A stretch of 64,000 bases of DNA from Arthrobacter sp. MAHUQ-56 (GCF_019710585.1 NZ_JAIFZQ010000016.1:62001-126000); one strand, 5' to 3'; positions 34,602 through 43,163 are shown, counted from the first letter of the stretch. Translations and numbers: made by a program. The notes: generated by a model from the sequence alone, not told the origin.

Positions 34602-35138
34602 TCAGGATGCCTGTGGCGTGGTGATGCCCCTGGTCACCTTGCGTATCTCCTCATGTTTCAGTCCGCTGGCGGCGGCGAGTTGGTAGTCGTCCAGGAGGCG
34701 CAGCTTCCGTGCCGTGGCGAGCACCCCGGCGCGGGTTTGTTCGACGGCGGTACGCGCCGCCTCGACGGATTCCACCTCCGCTGCAAGCGTGGTGATGGTC
34801 CTTAGATGGGCTTCGGGGGATTGCCCGGAAGGATAGAGTTCGTCCTGCGCCCCGATAACACGGACCGTTGCGGCAGGCAGTCCGGCAGCCCTGGCAAGCG
34901 GGGCTACCTTCACCCCGTCACAAAAGGCCTGGGCAACGCGTTCATTGAGCTCCAGGGAAAGCGCACGCAGCCGGCTTGACCGCAGGGAAATCATGCGTTT
35001 GTGCTGCGCCAGGAGGGACAGGAGCTCTTCCGCCCGGGCCACTGCAGGGTCCGGTGCGGGGACGCCCCGGTAGCGGTAACGGCTCCCCACAGCCGCCGAA
35101 GGGGAAATTGACCGCTCGTATGACTGTGTCCGGGCCAC
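34602..35138 (-). CDS. Hypothetical protein with two HTH-like segments (178 aa)
   Basis: Start GTG 35138 with AGGAG at good spacing. The protein is helical and basic. One segment, VAPLARAAGLPAATVRVIG (about residues 78-96), and a second near the C-terminus, DDYQLAAASGLKHEEIRKVT, both look like helix-turn-helix units, with a long helix between (LRTITTLAAEVESVEAARTA). It may be a DNA-binding protein. No characterised family recognised. It is divergent from the aminotransferase gene and shares that promoter region. Confidence 0.65.
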   Translation of the reverse strand: MARTQSYERSISPSAAVGSRYRYRGVPAPDPAVARAEELLSLLAQHKRMISLRSSRLRALSLELNERVAQAFCDGVKVAPLARAAGLPAATVRVIGAQDELYPSGQSPEAHLRTITTLAAEVESVEAARTAVEQTRAGVLATARKLRLLDDYQLAAASGLKHEEIRKVTRGITTPQAS

Positions 35139-35265
35139 CTCTGCTCCTGTCTTGGCCGCGCAACCCCGTCGTGGTCGACGGGTCCAACCAGCACGCTACG
35201 CCGCGCCAAAGCACGGGAGCCAATACCAATAACGCGTGGTGCGATAGGCAAAACTTCTGGCTGCC

Positions 35266-35307
35266 GGGTCATAAGGGCTGCTTATCCGTCCACGCACTTT
35301 AGGTCTT
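35266..35307 (+). promoter_or_regulatory. LysR (Nac-type) box, aminotransferase promoter
   Basis: GGGTCATAA begins at 35266; ATA (35271-35273) and TAT (35283-35285) are nine bases apart, the Nac consensus. GTCTT follows at 35303, 32 bases from the first A, the same distance as in the other two promoters (38760-38809, 43114-43163). It lies about 100 bp before the aminotransferase ATG. Confidence 0.7.
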
Positions 35308-35379
35308 ATCCAAGCCGGTCGTTCCTTCCTTACGCTCGAATGAACCACACTCATCCGTCCCGGAACCCTGGAAGAGACC

Positions 35380-36588
35380 ATGCCTGAATTCGTGCCCGCA
35401 TCACGTGTAACCCGTATCAAATCCTCGCCCAGTGTTGCCGCGGCCGCCCGTGTGCGGGAACTCAAGGCCGAGGGGCGCCGGATCCTGGACCTGACCGTGG
35501 GCGAACCGGATTTCGATACCCCGCAGCACATCAAGGACGCGGCGATCGCGGCCATCGGCCGCGGTGAAACGAAGTACACGTCGGTCAACGGGACGCCGAA
35601 ACTCCAGAAGGCCATCCTGCAGACGCTGGAGCGCAGGACGGGCCAGCAGTACACCCCGGCCGAAATCACCATCGGCGGCGGCGGAAAGCAGGTCATCTTC
35701 ACGGCATTCATGGCCACCCTCGACCAGGGCGACGAGGTTGTCATTCCGGCGCCGTACTGGGTCTCCTACCCGGACATGGTGCTGGCCAACGAGGGCACCC
35801 CCGTGATTGTCCCCTGCGGCGAAGAAATCGGGTTCAAGCTCACCCCCGCGGCCCTGGCTCAGGCCCTGACGGAGCGCACCAAGTGGCTCATCCTCAACAC
35901 GCCCTCCAACCCCACGGGAGCCGTCTATTCCCGGGAGGAACTGGCTGGCCTCGCCGCCGTCCTTAAGGACCACCCCTCCGTCTACGTGCTCACGGACGAG
36001 ATCTACGACGAAATCCACTTCGGCGAAGAGCCGATCACCAGCCTCGTGGCCGTGGCGCCCGAGCTCAAGGACCGGGTGCTGGTCACCAACGGCGTCTCCA
36101 AAGCCTACGCAATGACAGGGTGGCGGCTGGGGTACGCCGGCGGACCGGCGCCGCTGGTGGCGGCCATCAACAAGCTGCAGTCCCAGATGTCGTCCTGCCC
36201 GTCGTCCGTCAGCCAGGCGGCCGCTGCCGCCGCGCTGACCGGGAACCAGGCATTTGTCCGCGAAAGCGTGGAGGTCTACCGGGAGCGGCGCGATGCGGCA
36301 GTCGCCGGGCTCAACGCCGTCGAGGGCCTGCAATGCCCGACGCCGGAGGGCGCCTTTTACGCGTACGTCAACTGCGCCGGGGTCATCGGAAAGACGACGC
36401 CCGAAGGCCGGCAGATCACCAATGACGAGGACTTCACGCTCTACCTGCTGGATGCCGCCTCGGTGGCCGTCATCCAAGGCTCGGCCTACGGCCTGGGCCC
36501 CTACTTCCGGATCTCCTACGCCACCGCGCTGCCAGTGATCGAGGAATCCATCGCCGCCATCGAAAAAGCCGTCCAGGCACTGTCCTGA
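35380..36588 (+). CDS. Class I/II pyridoxal-phosphate aminotransferase (aspartate-aminotransferase-like)
   Basis: 402 residues, subgroup I-gamma-like aminotransferase fold. N-terminal LDLTVGEPDFDTPQHI, substrate-pocket GGGGKQVIF, LNTPSNPTG, the PLP-phosphate region DEIYDEIHFG and the Schiff-base lysine in NGVSKAYAMTGWRLGY are all present, as is the carboxylate-binding Arg near YFRISYA. It transfers the amino group of an aspartate- or glutamate-like amino acid to a 2-oxoacid. It forms an operon with the aldolase 32 bp downstream and is preceded by a LysR box shared with the transporter and lactamase operons. A gamma-substituted glutamate is the inferred substrate. Confidence 0.9.
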   Translation: MPEFVPASRVTRIKSSPSVAAAARVRELKAEGRRILDLTVGEPDFDTPQHIKDAAIAAIGRGETKYTSVNGTPKLQKAILQTLERRTGQQYTPAEITIGGGGKQVIFTAFMATLDQGDEVVIPAPYWVSYPDMVLANEGTPVIVPCGEEIGFKLTPAALAQALTERTKWLILNTPSNPTGAVYSREELAGLAAVLKDHPSVYVLTDEIYDEIHFGEEPITSLVAVAPELKDRVLVTNGVSKAYAMTGWRLGYAGGPAPLVAAINKLQSQMSSCPSSVSQAAAAAALTGNQAFVRESVEVYRERRDAAVAGLNAVEGLQCPTPEGAFYAYVNCAGVIGKTTPEGRQITNDEDFTLYLLDAASVAVIQGSAYGLGPYFRISYATALPVIEESIAAIEKAVQALS

Positions 36589-36620
36589 CACACCCCAACC
36601 AGTTTCCCAGGAGTAATCGC

Positions 36621-37316
36621 ATGATCCACGTCAAGACGAAATTCGACCGCCCTTCGGAGGACGCCATCCAGCGCCTTTCCAGGTTCTCCTCCGCCACCGT
36701 CCACGAAGCGCAGGGCCGCAAGGGCGCCCTGAGCTCCAGGATCAAACCCATCGACCGCAGCATGACCTTCTGCGGGCCGGCTGTCACGGTGGTGTGTGCC
36801 CCGAGGGACAACCTCATGCTCCAGGTGGCCATCCACTATGCGCAAAAGGGCGATGTTGTCCTGGTCTCGGCCGGCGAATACGAGGAAGCCGGAACGTTCG
36901 GCGACGTGCTGGGCAACGCCATGAAAGCAAAGGGCCTGGCCGCAATGGTCACCGACTCCGGCGTGCGCGACACCAAGGACCTCATCGAACTTGGCCTGCC
37001 GGTCTTCTCCGGCAGCGTCTGCATCAAGGGAACCGTCAAGGAAACCATCGGCCCCATCAACCATCCCGTAGTGTTCGGCGACGAAATCGTCTACCCGGGG
37101 GACGTCCTGCTCGGCGACGCCGACGGCGTGGTGGTGGTCCGCAAGGACGAAATCGAGGAAGTCATCCAGCTGGCGCAGGCGCGCGTCGACGCAGAGGACG
37201 ACCTCATCCGACGCTACAAACAAGGCAGCACCACCATCGAGCTGTGCAAGCTGACGGACGTCCTCAAGGCCAAGGGCCTGCTGGTGGAGGACGCCGAACT
37301 GGAGCCCGTACTGTAG
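36621..37316 (+). CDS. RraA-family 4-hydroxy-2-oxo-acid aldolase/decarboxylase
   Basis: 231 residues of the RraA/HMG-CHA aldolase fold. The metal- and substrate-binding motif is TDSGVRD with Arg116 and Asp117; GDVLGNAMKAKG and the C-terminal GDVLLGDADGVVVVRKDEIE are also typical. Characterised relatives (4-hydroxy-4-methyl-2-oxoglutarate and 4-carboxy-4-hydroxy-2-oxoadipate aldolases) split their substrates to pyruvate plus a second oxoacid and also decarboxylate oxaloacetate. AGGAG precedes the ATG. Paired with the aminotransferase, it would cleave the 2-oxoacid made from a 4-hydroxyglutamate-type amino acid. Simple oxaloacetate decarboxylation after aspartate transamination is the alternative. 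Confidence 0.88.
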   Translation: MIHVKTKFDRPSEDAIQRLSRFSSATVHEAQGRKGALSSRIKPIDRSMTFCGPAVTVVCAPRDNLMLQVAIHYAQKGDVVLVSAGEYEEAGTFGDVLGNAMKAKGLAAMVTDSGVRDTKDLIELGLPVFSGSVCIKGTVKETIGPINHPVVFGDEIVYPGDVLLGDADGVVVVRKDEIEEVIQLAQARVDAEDDLIRRYKQGSTTIELCKLTDVLKAKGLLVEDAELEPVL

Positions 37317-37341
37317 TCCGGCATCGATGCCTTTAAACCAC

Positions 37342-37374
37342 AAGGCCCGGGTTCCTTCGGGAACTCCGGGCCTT
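37342..37374 (+). terminator. Terminator-like hairpin after the aldolase gene
   Basis: AAGGCCCGGGTTCC pairs with the segment up to 37374 with one bulged T and a TTCG tetraloop. No U-tract directly follows. Confidence 0.7.
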
Positions 37375-37407
37375 ACCCCTGGCCTCTTGTCTTTGTAGAG
37401 CTGTGGG

Positions 37408-37650
37408 TCAATTGATTCCAGGCAGGCGGTAGGCCGGCGGACCTGCTTGTGAATCGTCCAGGTACCACATGGTGGAACCGCGTTTGCCGGGGGGCATCAT
37501 GCTTCCCTCGAATACGAACACCGGCTCATTAGCGGGTCCGTCCTCCGGCCGCCAGAAACCGTTGGCGGGGCAATGCGAACCGGTGCTTGCCTTCAATTGG
37601 ATTTTTCGTTCTGATGCTTTCCGGTACTGCGGTCCGGTGATCTTTTTCAT
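37408..37650 (-). CDS. Small protein with CPxxGxW and GxxMPPG motifs (80 aa)
   Basis: ATG 37650 has GGAG at good spacing. The 80-residue product has a basic N-terminus (MKKITGPQYRKASERK), then SHCPANGFWRPED, VFVFEGSMMPPGKRG and a final MWYLDD. The arrangement Cys-Pro-x2-Gly-x-Trp followed by Gly-x2-Met-Pro-Pro looks like a small compact beta domain. I have not tied it to a characterised family. It lies between the aldolase terminator and the LysR gene. Confidence 0.65.
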   Translation of the reverse strand: MKKITGPQYRKASERKIQLKASTGSHCPANGFWRPEDGPANEPVFVFEGSMMPPGKRGSTMWYLDDSQAGPPAYRLPGIN

Positions 37651-37772
37651 GGCGGGCTCCAAGGAATCTAAGGCCGAGGTAACCGCTGTTGCAGCGGACC
37701 TTTATGGTTTTATCCTAGAGCCGCAAAAATTCCTTGAATAAGACAAAACAGGAGTGCCCTGATAAGCCCTTC

Positions 37773-38723
37773 TTATGATGCATCCTGCGCATTGGCGCGA
37801 ATCGGCGAATATTTGCTGCGCAGCATTTCCTGCAGCATTTCCTTCAGCACCAGCAGGACCGCGGAGCCCGCCTCGGACAACGGCTCGTGGTCAGGAGTGC
37901 AGAGGGCGATCTTGCACTGCAGCGCGGGGTCGGTGATTCGCAGGACCCGGAAGTCCTCTTCATGGAAGAGGGCATCCGCGGCCGACTTGGGCAGGATGGT
38001 GGCCCCGAGATCCGTGCGCAGCAACCGCGTAAGGGATGGCACGGATTCCACCTCGCCCACCAGCTTGAGCTTCATGCCCTTGCCTTCGATGCCGGCCTGC
38101 ACCACCTGGCGCAGCGTGTGGATCTGTTCCGGCAGGAAGAGGCCCACGGTGGCGACTTCTTCCAGAGTGATGGTTTCCGCATCAGCAGCGACCGGCAGTT
38201 CACGCCGGGAGTTCACGATCAGGTACAGGTCCTCCACGATCAGCGTGGTGAACTGCACCCCGCGGATAGGGCCTGGCTCGTAGATAAGCGCCATGTCGAG
38301 GCGCCCATTCTTGATGGCCTCGCTGAGAACGCCCCCGTAAATCTCAGTCACATGGAGGACGATGTCCGGGTAGCGCCTGCCCACTTCGCTGATGATCTGC
38401 GGGGTCAGGCTGGAGGCCATGCTGTAGGGGGCGATGGCGATCGATACGCGGCCGGACGGGGCTGCGCCGGAGGCTGCCACGTCCAACCGGGCCTGCTCCA
38501 CCAGCCGAAGGATGGACTGGGCATGCCTGTACAGGGTGTGTCCCGCTGCAGTTGGCTTCACGCCCTGCTTGCTGCGTATCAGCAGCCGCTGCTTCAGCTC
38601 CGATTCCAGGGCGGAAACCTGCTGGCTCAGGGCTGGCTGGGCAACATGCAGCGCCGAAGCGGCTTTGGTGATGCTCCCTGAATCCACGATCTGCACAAAG
38701 TACGCAAGCTTCCGCGTATCCAT
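37773..38723 (-). CDS. LysR-family regulator, Nac-like
   Basis: 316 residues. The N-terminal HTH (GSITKAASALHVAQPALSQQ, residues about 16-35) is close to that of enterobacterial Nac, and the similarity continues through SALESELKQRLLIRSKQGV and the effector domain (GRVSIAIAPYSMASSLTP, ALIYEPGPIRGV, GEVESVPSLTRLL). Nac binds ATA-N9-TAT; three promoters around this gene carry exactly that spacing. It is divergent from the transporter operon, with one box about 40 bp from its own start, so it probably autoregulates and activates the three operons. Whether it senses a pathway compound or nitrogen state is unknown. Confidence 0.93.
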   Translation of the reverse strand: MDTRKLAYFVQIVDSGSITKAASALHVAQPALSQQVSALESELKQRLLIRSKQGVKPTAAGHTLYRHAQSILRLVEQARLDVAASGAAPSGRVSIAIAPYSMASSLTPQIISEVGRRYPDIVLHVTEIYGGVLSEAIKNGRLDMALIYEPGPIRGVQFTTLIVEDLYLIVNSRRELPVAADAETITLEEVATVGLFLPEQIHTLRQVVQAGIEGKGMKLKLVGEVESVPSLTRLLRTDLGATILPKSAADALFHEEDFRVLRITDPALQCKIALCTPDHEPLSEAGSAVLLVLKEMLQEMLRSKYSPIRANAQDAS

Positions 38724-38759
38724 GCCGCCTTCTCTCTTTGCGGCGCCCTGAATCCGTGT

Positions 38760-38809
38760 GGGTCATAACCGGATGCTATGGAGGGATACGCAACAGGTCT
38801 TTGCGTGAT
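38760..38809 (+). promoter_or_regulatory. LysR (Nac-type) box, LysR/transporter divergent promoter
   Basis: GGGTCATAACCGG begins at 38760, with ATA 38765-38767, nine bases, TAT 38777-38779. A second element GTCTTTGCGTGAT lies at 38797-38809, 32 bases from the ATA, and matches the pxp promoter element in 12 of 13 bases. The rest of the 313-bp intergenic space up to 39036 is AT-rich for this genome and holds no gene. It gives the binding-protein mRNA a potentially long leader. Confidence 0.75.
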
Positions 38810-39036
38810 GCACATCTCCGACCTTATGTTGAACCCAGAGCGCTATTTCACTGGCAGTACATTCTAACCCCAGACAGACATGCAATTTCACGATGACGTC
38901 AAACGCATTCTGCATGGAAAGGCATTTAATCGAAATAGACGCCTTCTTTTACATTTTCGAAATACGCCCACCGTAGCTTCGGAACATTCAGGATCCGCAG
39001 CCAACCGCCCGGATTCTTCTTAGGAAAGAGACGCAA

Positions 39037-40119
39037 ATGCGAGCAACCATCAAAAGGAAAATGGCGGCTGTGGCCGCGCTTTCCGCAGCAATGTTGGCAA
39101 TGTCCGGCTGCGGGGGAAGCAGCGACGCGGCCAAGGCCGGCAGCGCCACATCCGGGGAAGTAAACCTGATTGCCTACTCCGGCGTATGGCAGGACCAGTA
39201 CAACGCGGCAGTGATCGAACCCTTCAAGGCCAAGTACCCGGACATCAAGATCAACTACGCCTCCAAGCGTTCATCCGCCGAAATGCTCAGTGCCCTCCAG
39301 GGCCAGAAGAACAGCCCGACCACGGACGTCGCCATCATGGACAACTCAGTCTCCACAACTGGCAACAAGCAGGGATTGTTCGAAAAGGTCACACCCGACG
39401 CCATCCCGAACCTCGCCAACGTGCCTGAAAAGTTCCGTGACAAGGACGGATACGGTCCCGTGGCCATGCTCGATGCCGTCGGCCTGGTCTATGACACCGC
39501 CACCTTCCCCAAGGCCCCGGACAGCTGGAACGTCCTGTGGGACCCTGCGTATGCAGGAAAAATCAATGTCAACGCCCCGCCCTCGCTCCTGGGCCTGTCC
39601 CTGACGGCGATCACATCCAAGATGCAGGGTGAGGATTACACGAAGGGCATTGACGGCGCTGTTGCCCGCCTTAAGGAGCTCGCCCCCAGTGTCCAGACCT
39701 TCGCGCCCAACCCGGACGAGTACCAGAACGTCATAACGGGACAGACGGTGCTGGGACTGGGCCAGAACGCCCGGGGCCAGTTCTACAGCGACCAAAGCAA
39801 CAAGAAAATGGGCGTCACCTTCCCCAAGGAAGGCACGGTCTACCAGATCAACACCGTGAACCTGGTCAAGGACGCCCCGCACTCAGCCGCGGCCACGACC
39901 TTCATCAACTACGCGCTGTCCGCCGAAGCCCAGACGGCTTTCGCCAAGGCTCTCTTTTACGCCCCGTCCGTGACGAACGCGCACCTGCCTGCCGATGTCA
40001 AAGCACGCGTGGTGCCCACCGACGGTTCCCTGAACATCGTCCCCCTCGACGTTGATTTCCTCTCCTCGGCCCGCGACAAGTGGACCGACACCTGGAAGCG
40101 CCAGATCATCACCAAGTAG
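39037..40119 (+). CDS. Pot-type ABC transporter substrate-binding lipoprotein
   Basis: 360 residues. Charged start MRATIKRKMAAVAALSAAM, lipobox MSGC followed by GGSSDAA, so it is a lipoprotein. The mature domain is of the PotD/AfuA type (VNLIAYSGVWQDQYNAAVIE; GYGPVAMLDAVGLVYDTATF; NTVNLVKDAPHSAAATTFINYAL), the class serving polyamines, opines, 2-aminoethylphosphonate and related amines or amino acids. The ribosome site AGGAAAGAG lies before ATG 39037. ATPase and two permeases follow in order. The ligand is probably the substrate of the LysR-linked lactamase and aminotransferase genes. Confidence 0.92.
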   Translation: MRATIKRKMAAVAALSAAMLAMSGCGGSSDAAKAGSATSGEVNLIAYSGVWQDQYNAAVIEPFKAKYPDIKINYASKRSSAEMLSALQGQKNSPTTDVAIMDNSVSTTGNKQGLFEKVTPDAIPNLANVPEKFRDKDGYGPVAMLDAVGLVYDTATFPKAPDSWNVLWDPAYAGKINVNAPPSLLGLSLTAITSKMQGEDYTKGIDGAVARLKELAPSVQTFAPNPDEYQNVITGQTVLGLGQNARGQFYSDQSNKKMGVTFPKEGTVYQINTVNLVKDAPHSAAATTFINYALSAEAQTAFAKALFYAPSVTNAHLPADVKARVVPTDGSLNIVPLDVDFLSSARDKWTDTWKRQIITK

Positions 40120-40166
40120 CGCCCCGGCGCCCCTCCCCACCTTCCCCCTTCAGGAGAACTGAACCC

Positions 40167-41294
40167 GTGACTGAATCAAAACTGTCGATCGTAGATCTGA
40201 CCAAACGATACGCAGCAGGTCTGGAACCCGCCGTCGACCGCCTGAACATGGAAGTGGAGGAGGGGCACCTGGTGGCGCTCCTCGGCCCATCCGGCTGTGG
40301 CAAGACCACCACCCTCCGTATGGTGGCCGGCCTGATGGACCCCACAGCCGGTTCCATCGTGGTGGACGGCAAGGAAATCACCCACACCCCCGTCAACAAA
40401 CGGGGCATGGGCATGGTCTTCCAGTCCTATGCGCTGTTTCCGCACATGAATGTCGAGCAGAACGTTGCCTTCGGCCTGGAGATGCGCCAGGTCCCCAAGG
40501 CCCAGCAAAAGGCGCGTGTCGCCGCAGCCCTGGACATGGTCCAGTTGGGCCACCTCGGCAAGCGGCAAACCAAGGAACTCTCCGGCGGCCAGCAGCAACG
40601 CATTGCACTGGCCCGCGCCCTGGTGGTGGAACCCACCCTGCTCTTGCTGGACGAACCGTTGTCCAACCTTGATGCCAAGCTTCGCGAAACCATGCGAACC
40701 GAGATCCGGTCCATCCAGCAGCGCACCAGGGCCACCACTCTTTTCGTTACCCACGACCAGGATGAGGCCTTGGACATGGCCGACAGGATCGCAGTGATGA
40801 ACGGCGGGCTGATCGAACAGTTCGGCTCGCCCACGGAGGTGTACGAACGGCCCCGTACCCACTTCGTGGCCAATTTCATCGGCCAGGCCAATTTCCTGGA
40901 CGCACGTGTCGGCGCCGAAACCGGGCGGGCCAACCTGGCCGGTGAGAGCTATTACCGCGTGGAGGTAGAGGGCCTTGGCCAGTTCGGTGCGGTCGGTTCG
41001 GCCGGGCTGGCCGGTACCACCCACGAACTGGTTATCCGCCCCCACCGTCTCGGCGTCTCCCTCGCCCCCGGACCGGGGCCGGCTCCGCTCGCAGGAACCA
41101 TTGAACGCGTCAGCTACACGGGTGATGCGCTGGCCGTTGCAGTACGGGTGGGCGAAAAACTGCTGCAGGCCCAAATGCCCACCATCAGCGGAGACCTGCC
41201 ACGGGTCGGAGATGCCGCGTACCTGTCATGGGCGCCGGAAGACGCATATTTGCTTCCGGCTCCGGGTGCCGTCGCGGAACGGCTTGCGGCATGA
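40167..41294 (+). CDS. Pot-type ABC transporter ATPase
   Basis: 375 residues from GTG 40167 (AGGAG upstream). Walker A is GPSGCGKTTT, the Q-loop is FQSYALFPH, the signature is LSGGQQQRIALARAL, Walker B is LLLLDEPLSNLD and the H-loop is VTHDQDEAL. A C-terminal TOBE domain (IRPHRLGVSLAPG, ERVSYTGDAL) is typical of the Pot/Fbp/Ugp class. It drives import through the two permeases whose genes follow. The longer upstream frame overlaps the binding-protein gene and is rejected. Confidence 0.95.
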   Translation: MTESKLSIVDLTKRYAAGLEPAVDRLNMEVEEGHLVALLGPSGCGKTTTLRMVAGLMDPTAGSIVVDGKEITHTPVNKRGMGMVFQSYALFPHMNVEQNVAFGLEMRQVPKAQQKARVAAALDMVQLGHLGKRQTKELSGGQQQRIALARALVVEPTLLLLDEPLSNLDAKLRETMRTEIRSIQQRTRATTLFVTHDQDEALDMADRIAVMNGGLIEQFGSPTEVYERPRTHFVANFIGQANFLDARVGAETGRANLAGESYYRVEVEGLGQFGAVGSAGLAGTTHELVIRPHRLGVSLAPGPGPAPLAGTIERVSYTGDALAVAVRVGEKLLQAQMPTISGDLPRVGDAAYLSWAPEDAYLLPAPGAVAERLAA

Positions 41295-42211
41295 CCCTCC
41301 TTGAAGCTCCGGCCGCCCCTGAAAGGCCCCGTGCCAAAAACGAAGGGCAGCTCGAGAGAGCCACCGAACGGCGCAACCGCCGCACCTACCTTGCGCTCCT
41401 GCTTCCGGGCCTGCTCGGCCTGCTGGTCAGTTTCGTTTTCCCGCTGGCCTACATGGTCCGGATGTCCTTCAACCAGGGAAGCCCGGACGGCGTCATCGTT
41501 GAGACGTTCACCCTGGATACGTACATCCAACCGCTGACGGACCCCTACTACTGGAAGGTCACCCTGGACACGTTCCAGATGGGTGTCACCGTTGGTGTCC
41601 TGTGCGTCCTCGTGTCCTACCCGGTGGCCTTGTTTCTGGCCCGCAGCACCAGCAAGTACCGGGGCCTCCTCATCGCCATTGCCATCGCGCCACTGCTCAC
41701 CTCGGCAGTGGTCCGTACCTACGGCTGGATGGTGATCCTGGGAACCAATGGGCTCGTGAACTCCTCGCTCACCGGGCTGGGCCTGATCGATACCCCGCTA
41801 AAGCTCACCAACAATATGGCTGGCGTGACCATAGGCCTGGTGGAGATCTTCATGCCCTACGCCATCCTGGCCATGATCTCCGGGTTCGGCCGGCTCAGCC
41901 CCCAGCTGGAGGAAGCGGCCGGTTCCCTGGGCGCCAGCAAATTCAAGGTGTTCACCCGGGTTACGCTTCCGCTCTGCCTGCCGGGCCTGCTGACCGCGTT
42001 CCTGCTGGTCTTCGTCCTGTCCATCAGCACGTTCATCACGCCCCGCCTCCTGGGCGGCGGCAGCGTGCAGGTCCTGGCCACGGAGATCTACGATCAAACC
42101 ACCGGCCTGCTCAACTGGCCCTTCGCCGCCGCTCTGTCCGTCATCCTGCTGGTGCTTTTCGGCCTGATCATCGCCGTCTACCAGCGCCTCACCAGAAAGA
42201 TCGGAGGGTGA
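41291..42211 (+). CDS. Pot-type ABC permease (PotB-like)
   Basis: 306 residues with a polar N-terminal stretch of about 40 residues, then six membrane segments. EAA loop in LEEAAGSLGASKFKVFTRVT followed by LPLCLPG. ATG 41291 overlaps the ATPase stop (ATGA). It pairs with the next gene to form the channel. Confidence 0.93.
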   Translation: MTLLEAPAAPERPRAKNEGQLERATERRNRRTYLALLLPGLLGLLVSFVFPLAYMVRMSFNQGSPDGVIVETFTLDTYIQPLTDPYYWKVTLDTFQMGVTVGVLCVLVSYPVALFLARSTSKYRGLLIAIAIAPLLTSAVVRTYGWMVILGTNGLVNSSLTGLGLIDTPLKLTNNMAGVTIGLVEIFMPYAILAMISGFGRLSPQLEEAAGSLGASKFKVFTRVTLPLCLPGLLTAFLLVFVLSISTFITPRLLGGGSVQVLATEIYDQTTGLLNWPFAAALSVILLVLFGLIIAVYQRLTRKIGG

Positions 42212-42213
42212 CC

Positions 42214-43029
42214 ATGAGCGAGGCAAAGGTATTCAAACCGCGCTTCAACCCCGCCAAACCAGCATTCGGGCTCCTGGTGTTCCTGCTGTACCTGTTCCTG
42301 CTGGCACCGCTGCTGATTGTGTTCGTGGTGTCGTTCGCCGCCAACCAGTACCTGTCCTTCCCGCCGGAAGGGTTCACCCTGAAGTGGTATGGGATGCTGC
42401 CGCAGGAGGGCACATTCATGGAGGGCATGAAGGTCAGCCTGATCGTTGCCGTCATCGTCACGCTGATCGTCCTGGCGCTCGGAGTGCCTGCGGCCCTGGC
42501 TCTGGACCGGTTCGAGTTCAAGGCCAAGGCCGCGGTCCAGTCGTTCTTCCTGTCGCCCCTGCTGATCCCCAGCATCGTCCTGGCTTTGGGCATGGTGCTG
42601 CTCTTCGGCCCATTGAAGCTGACCAACACCTATGCCGGGATAGTCATCGGACACGTGGCCATCACCATCCCGTTCGTCATCCGGACCACCCTGATGAGCC
42701 TGGCCACCACGGATACGTCCTGCGAAGCAGCCGCCCGGATCCTGGGCGCCGGGTCGTGGACAGTATTCCGGCGTGTGACCCTGCCCATCATCCAACCCGG
42801 CGTGATCGCCGGTGGAGTCATTGCCTTCATCGTCTCCTTCGACGAAGCCGTGATCTCGCTGTTCGTGGCCGAATCCGGCCTGCCGACCCTGCCTGTGCAG
42901 GTGCTGCGTTACGTGGAAAACTCGGCGGATGCGGCGGTGGCCGCCCTGTCCGTGATCCTTATCCTGATCTCGCTGGCCGTGGTGGTGGTGGTGGAACGCG
43001 TCATGGGGCTGCGCAAAGCGCTCCGCTGA
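42214..43029 (+). CDS. Pot-type ABC permease (PotC-like)
   Basis: 271 residues, six membrane segments, with PPEGFTLKWYGMLPQ after the first segment as in PotC, and the EAA loop in SCEAAARILGAGSWTVFRRV followed by TLPIIQPG. The start is two bases after the PotB-like stop, with GGAGGG before it. A strong hairpin ends the operon. Confidence 0.93.
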   Translation: MSEAKVFKPRFNPAKPAFGLLVFLLYLFLLAPLLIVFVVSFAANQYLSFPPEGFTLKWYGMLPQEGTFMEGMKVSLIVAVIVTLIVLALGVPAALALDRFEFKAKAAVQSFFLSPLLIPSIVLALGMVLLFGPLKLTNTYAGIVIGHVAITIPFVIRTTLMSLATTDTSCEAAARILGAGSWTVFRRVTLPIIQPGVIAGGVIAFIVSFDEAVISLFVAESGLPTLPVQVLRYVENSADAAVAALSVILILISLAVVVVVERVMGLRKALR

Positions 43030-43057
43030 CGCTGCGTCCACAGACAACCCAACGCAC

Positions 43058-43097
43058 CAGTCCTGCCCGGCCCGCAACAGCGGGCCGGGCAGGACTG
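43058..43097 (+). terminator. Strong terminator of the Pot-type transporter operon
   Basis: A perfect 18-bp stem (43058-43075 with 43080-43097) and a 4-base loop AACA. It lies just before the LysR box of the pxp-like operon and so separates two transcription units. Confidence 0.85.
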
Positions 43098-43113
43098 CGT
43101 CCGGGACAGGCAG

Positions 43114-43163
43114 GGGTCATAACCGGCACCTATCCCGTGACACCGATTACGTCTTTGTGTGAT
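43114..43163 (+). promoter_or_regulatory. LysR (Nac-type) box, pxp-like promoter
   Basis: GGGTCATAACCGG with ATA 43119-43121, nine bases, TAT 43131-43133, then GTCTTTGTGTGAT at 43151-43163, again 32 bases from the ATA. Orientation is the same as at the other two sites. It lies about 180 bp before the pxpA-like ATG, between the upstream terminator and the gene. Confidence 0.75.
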
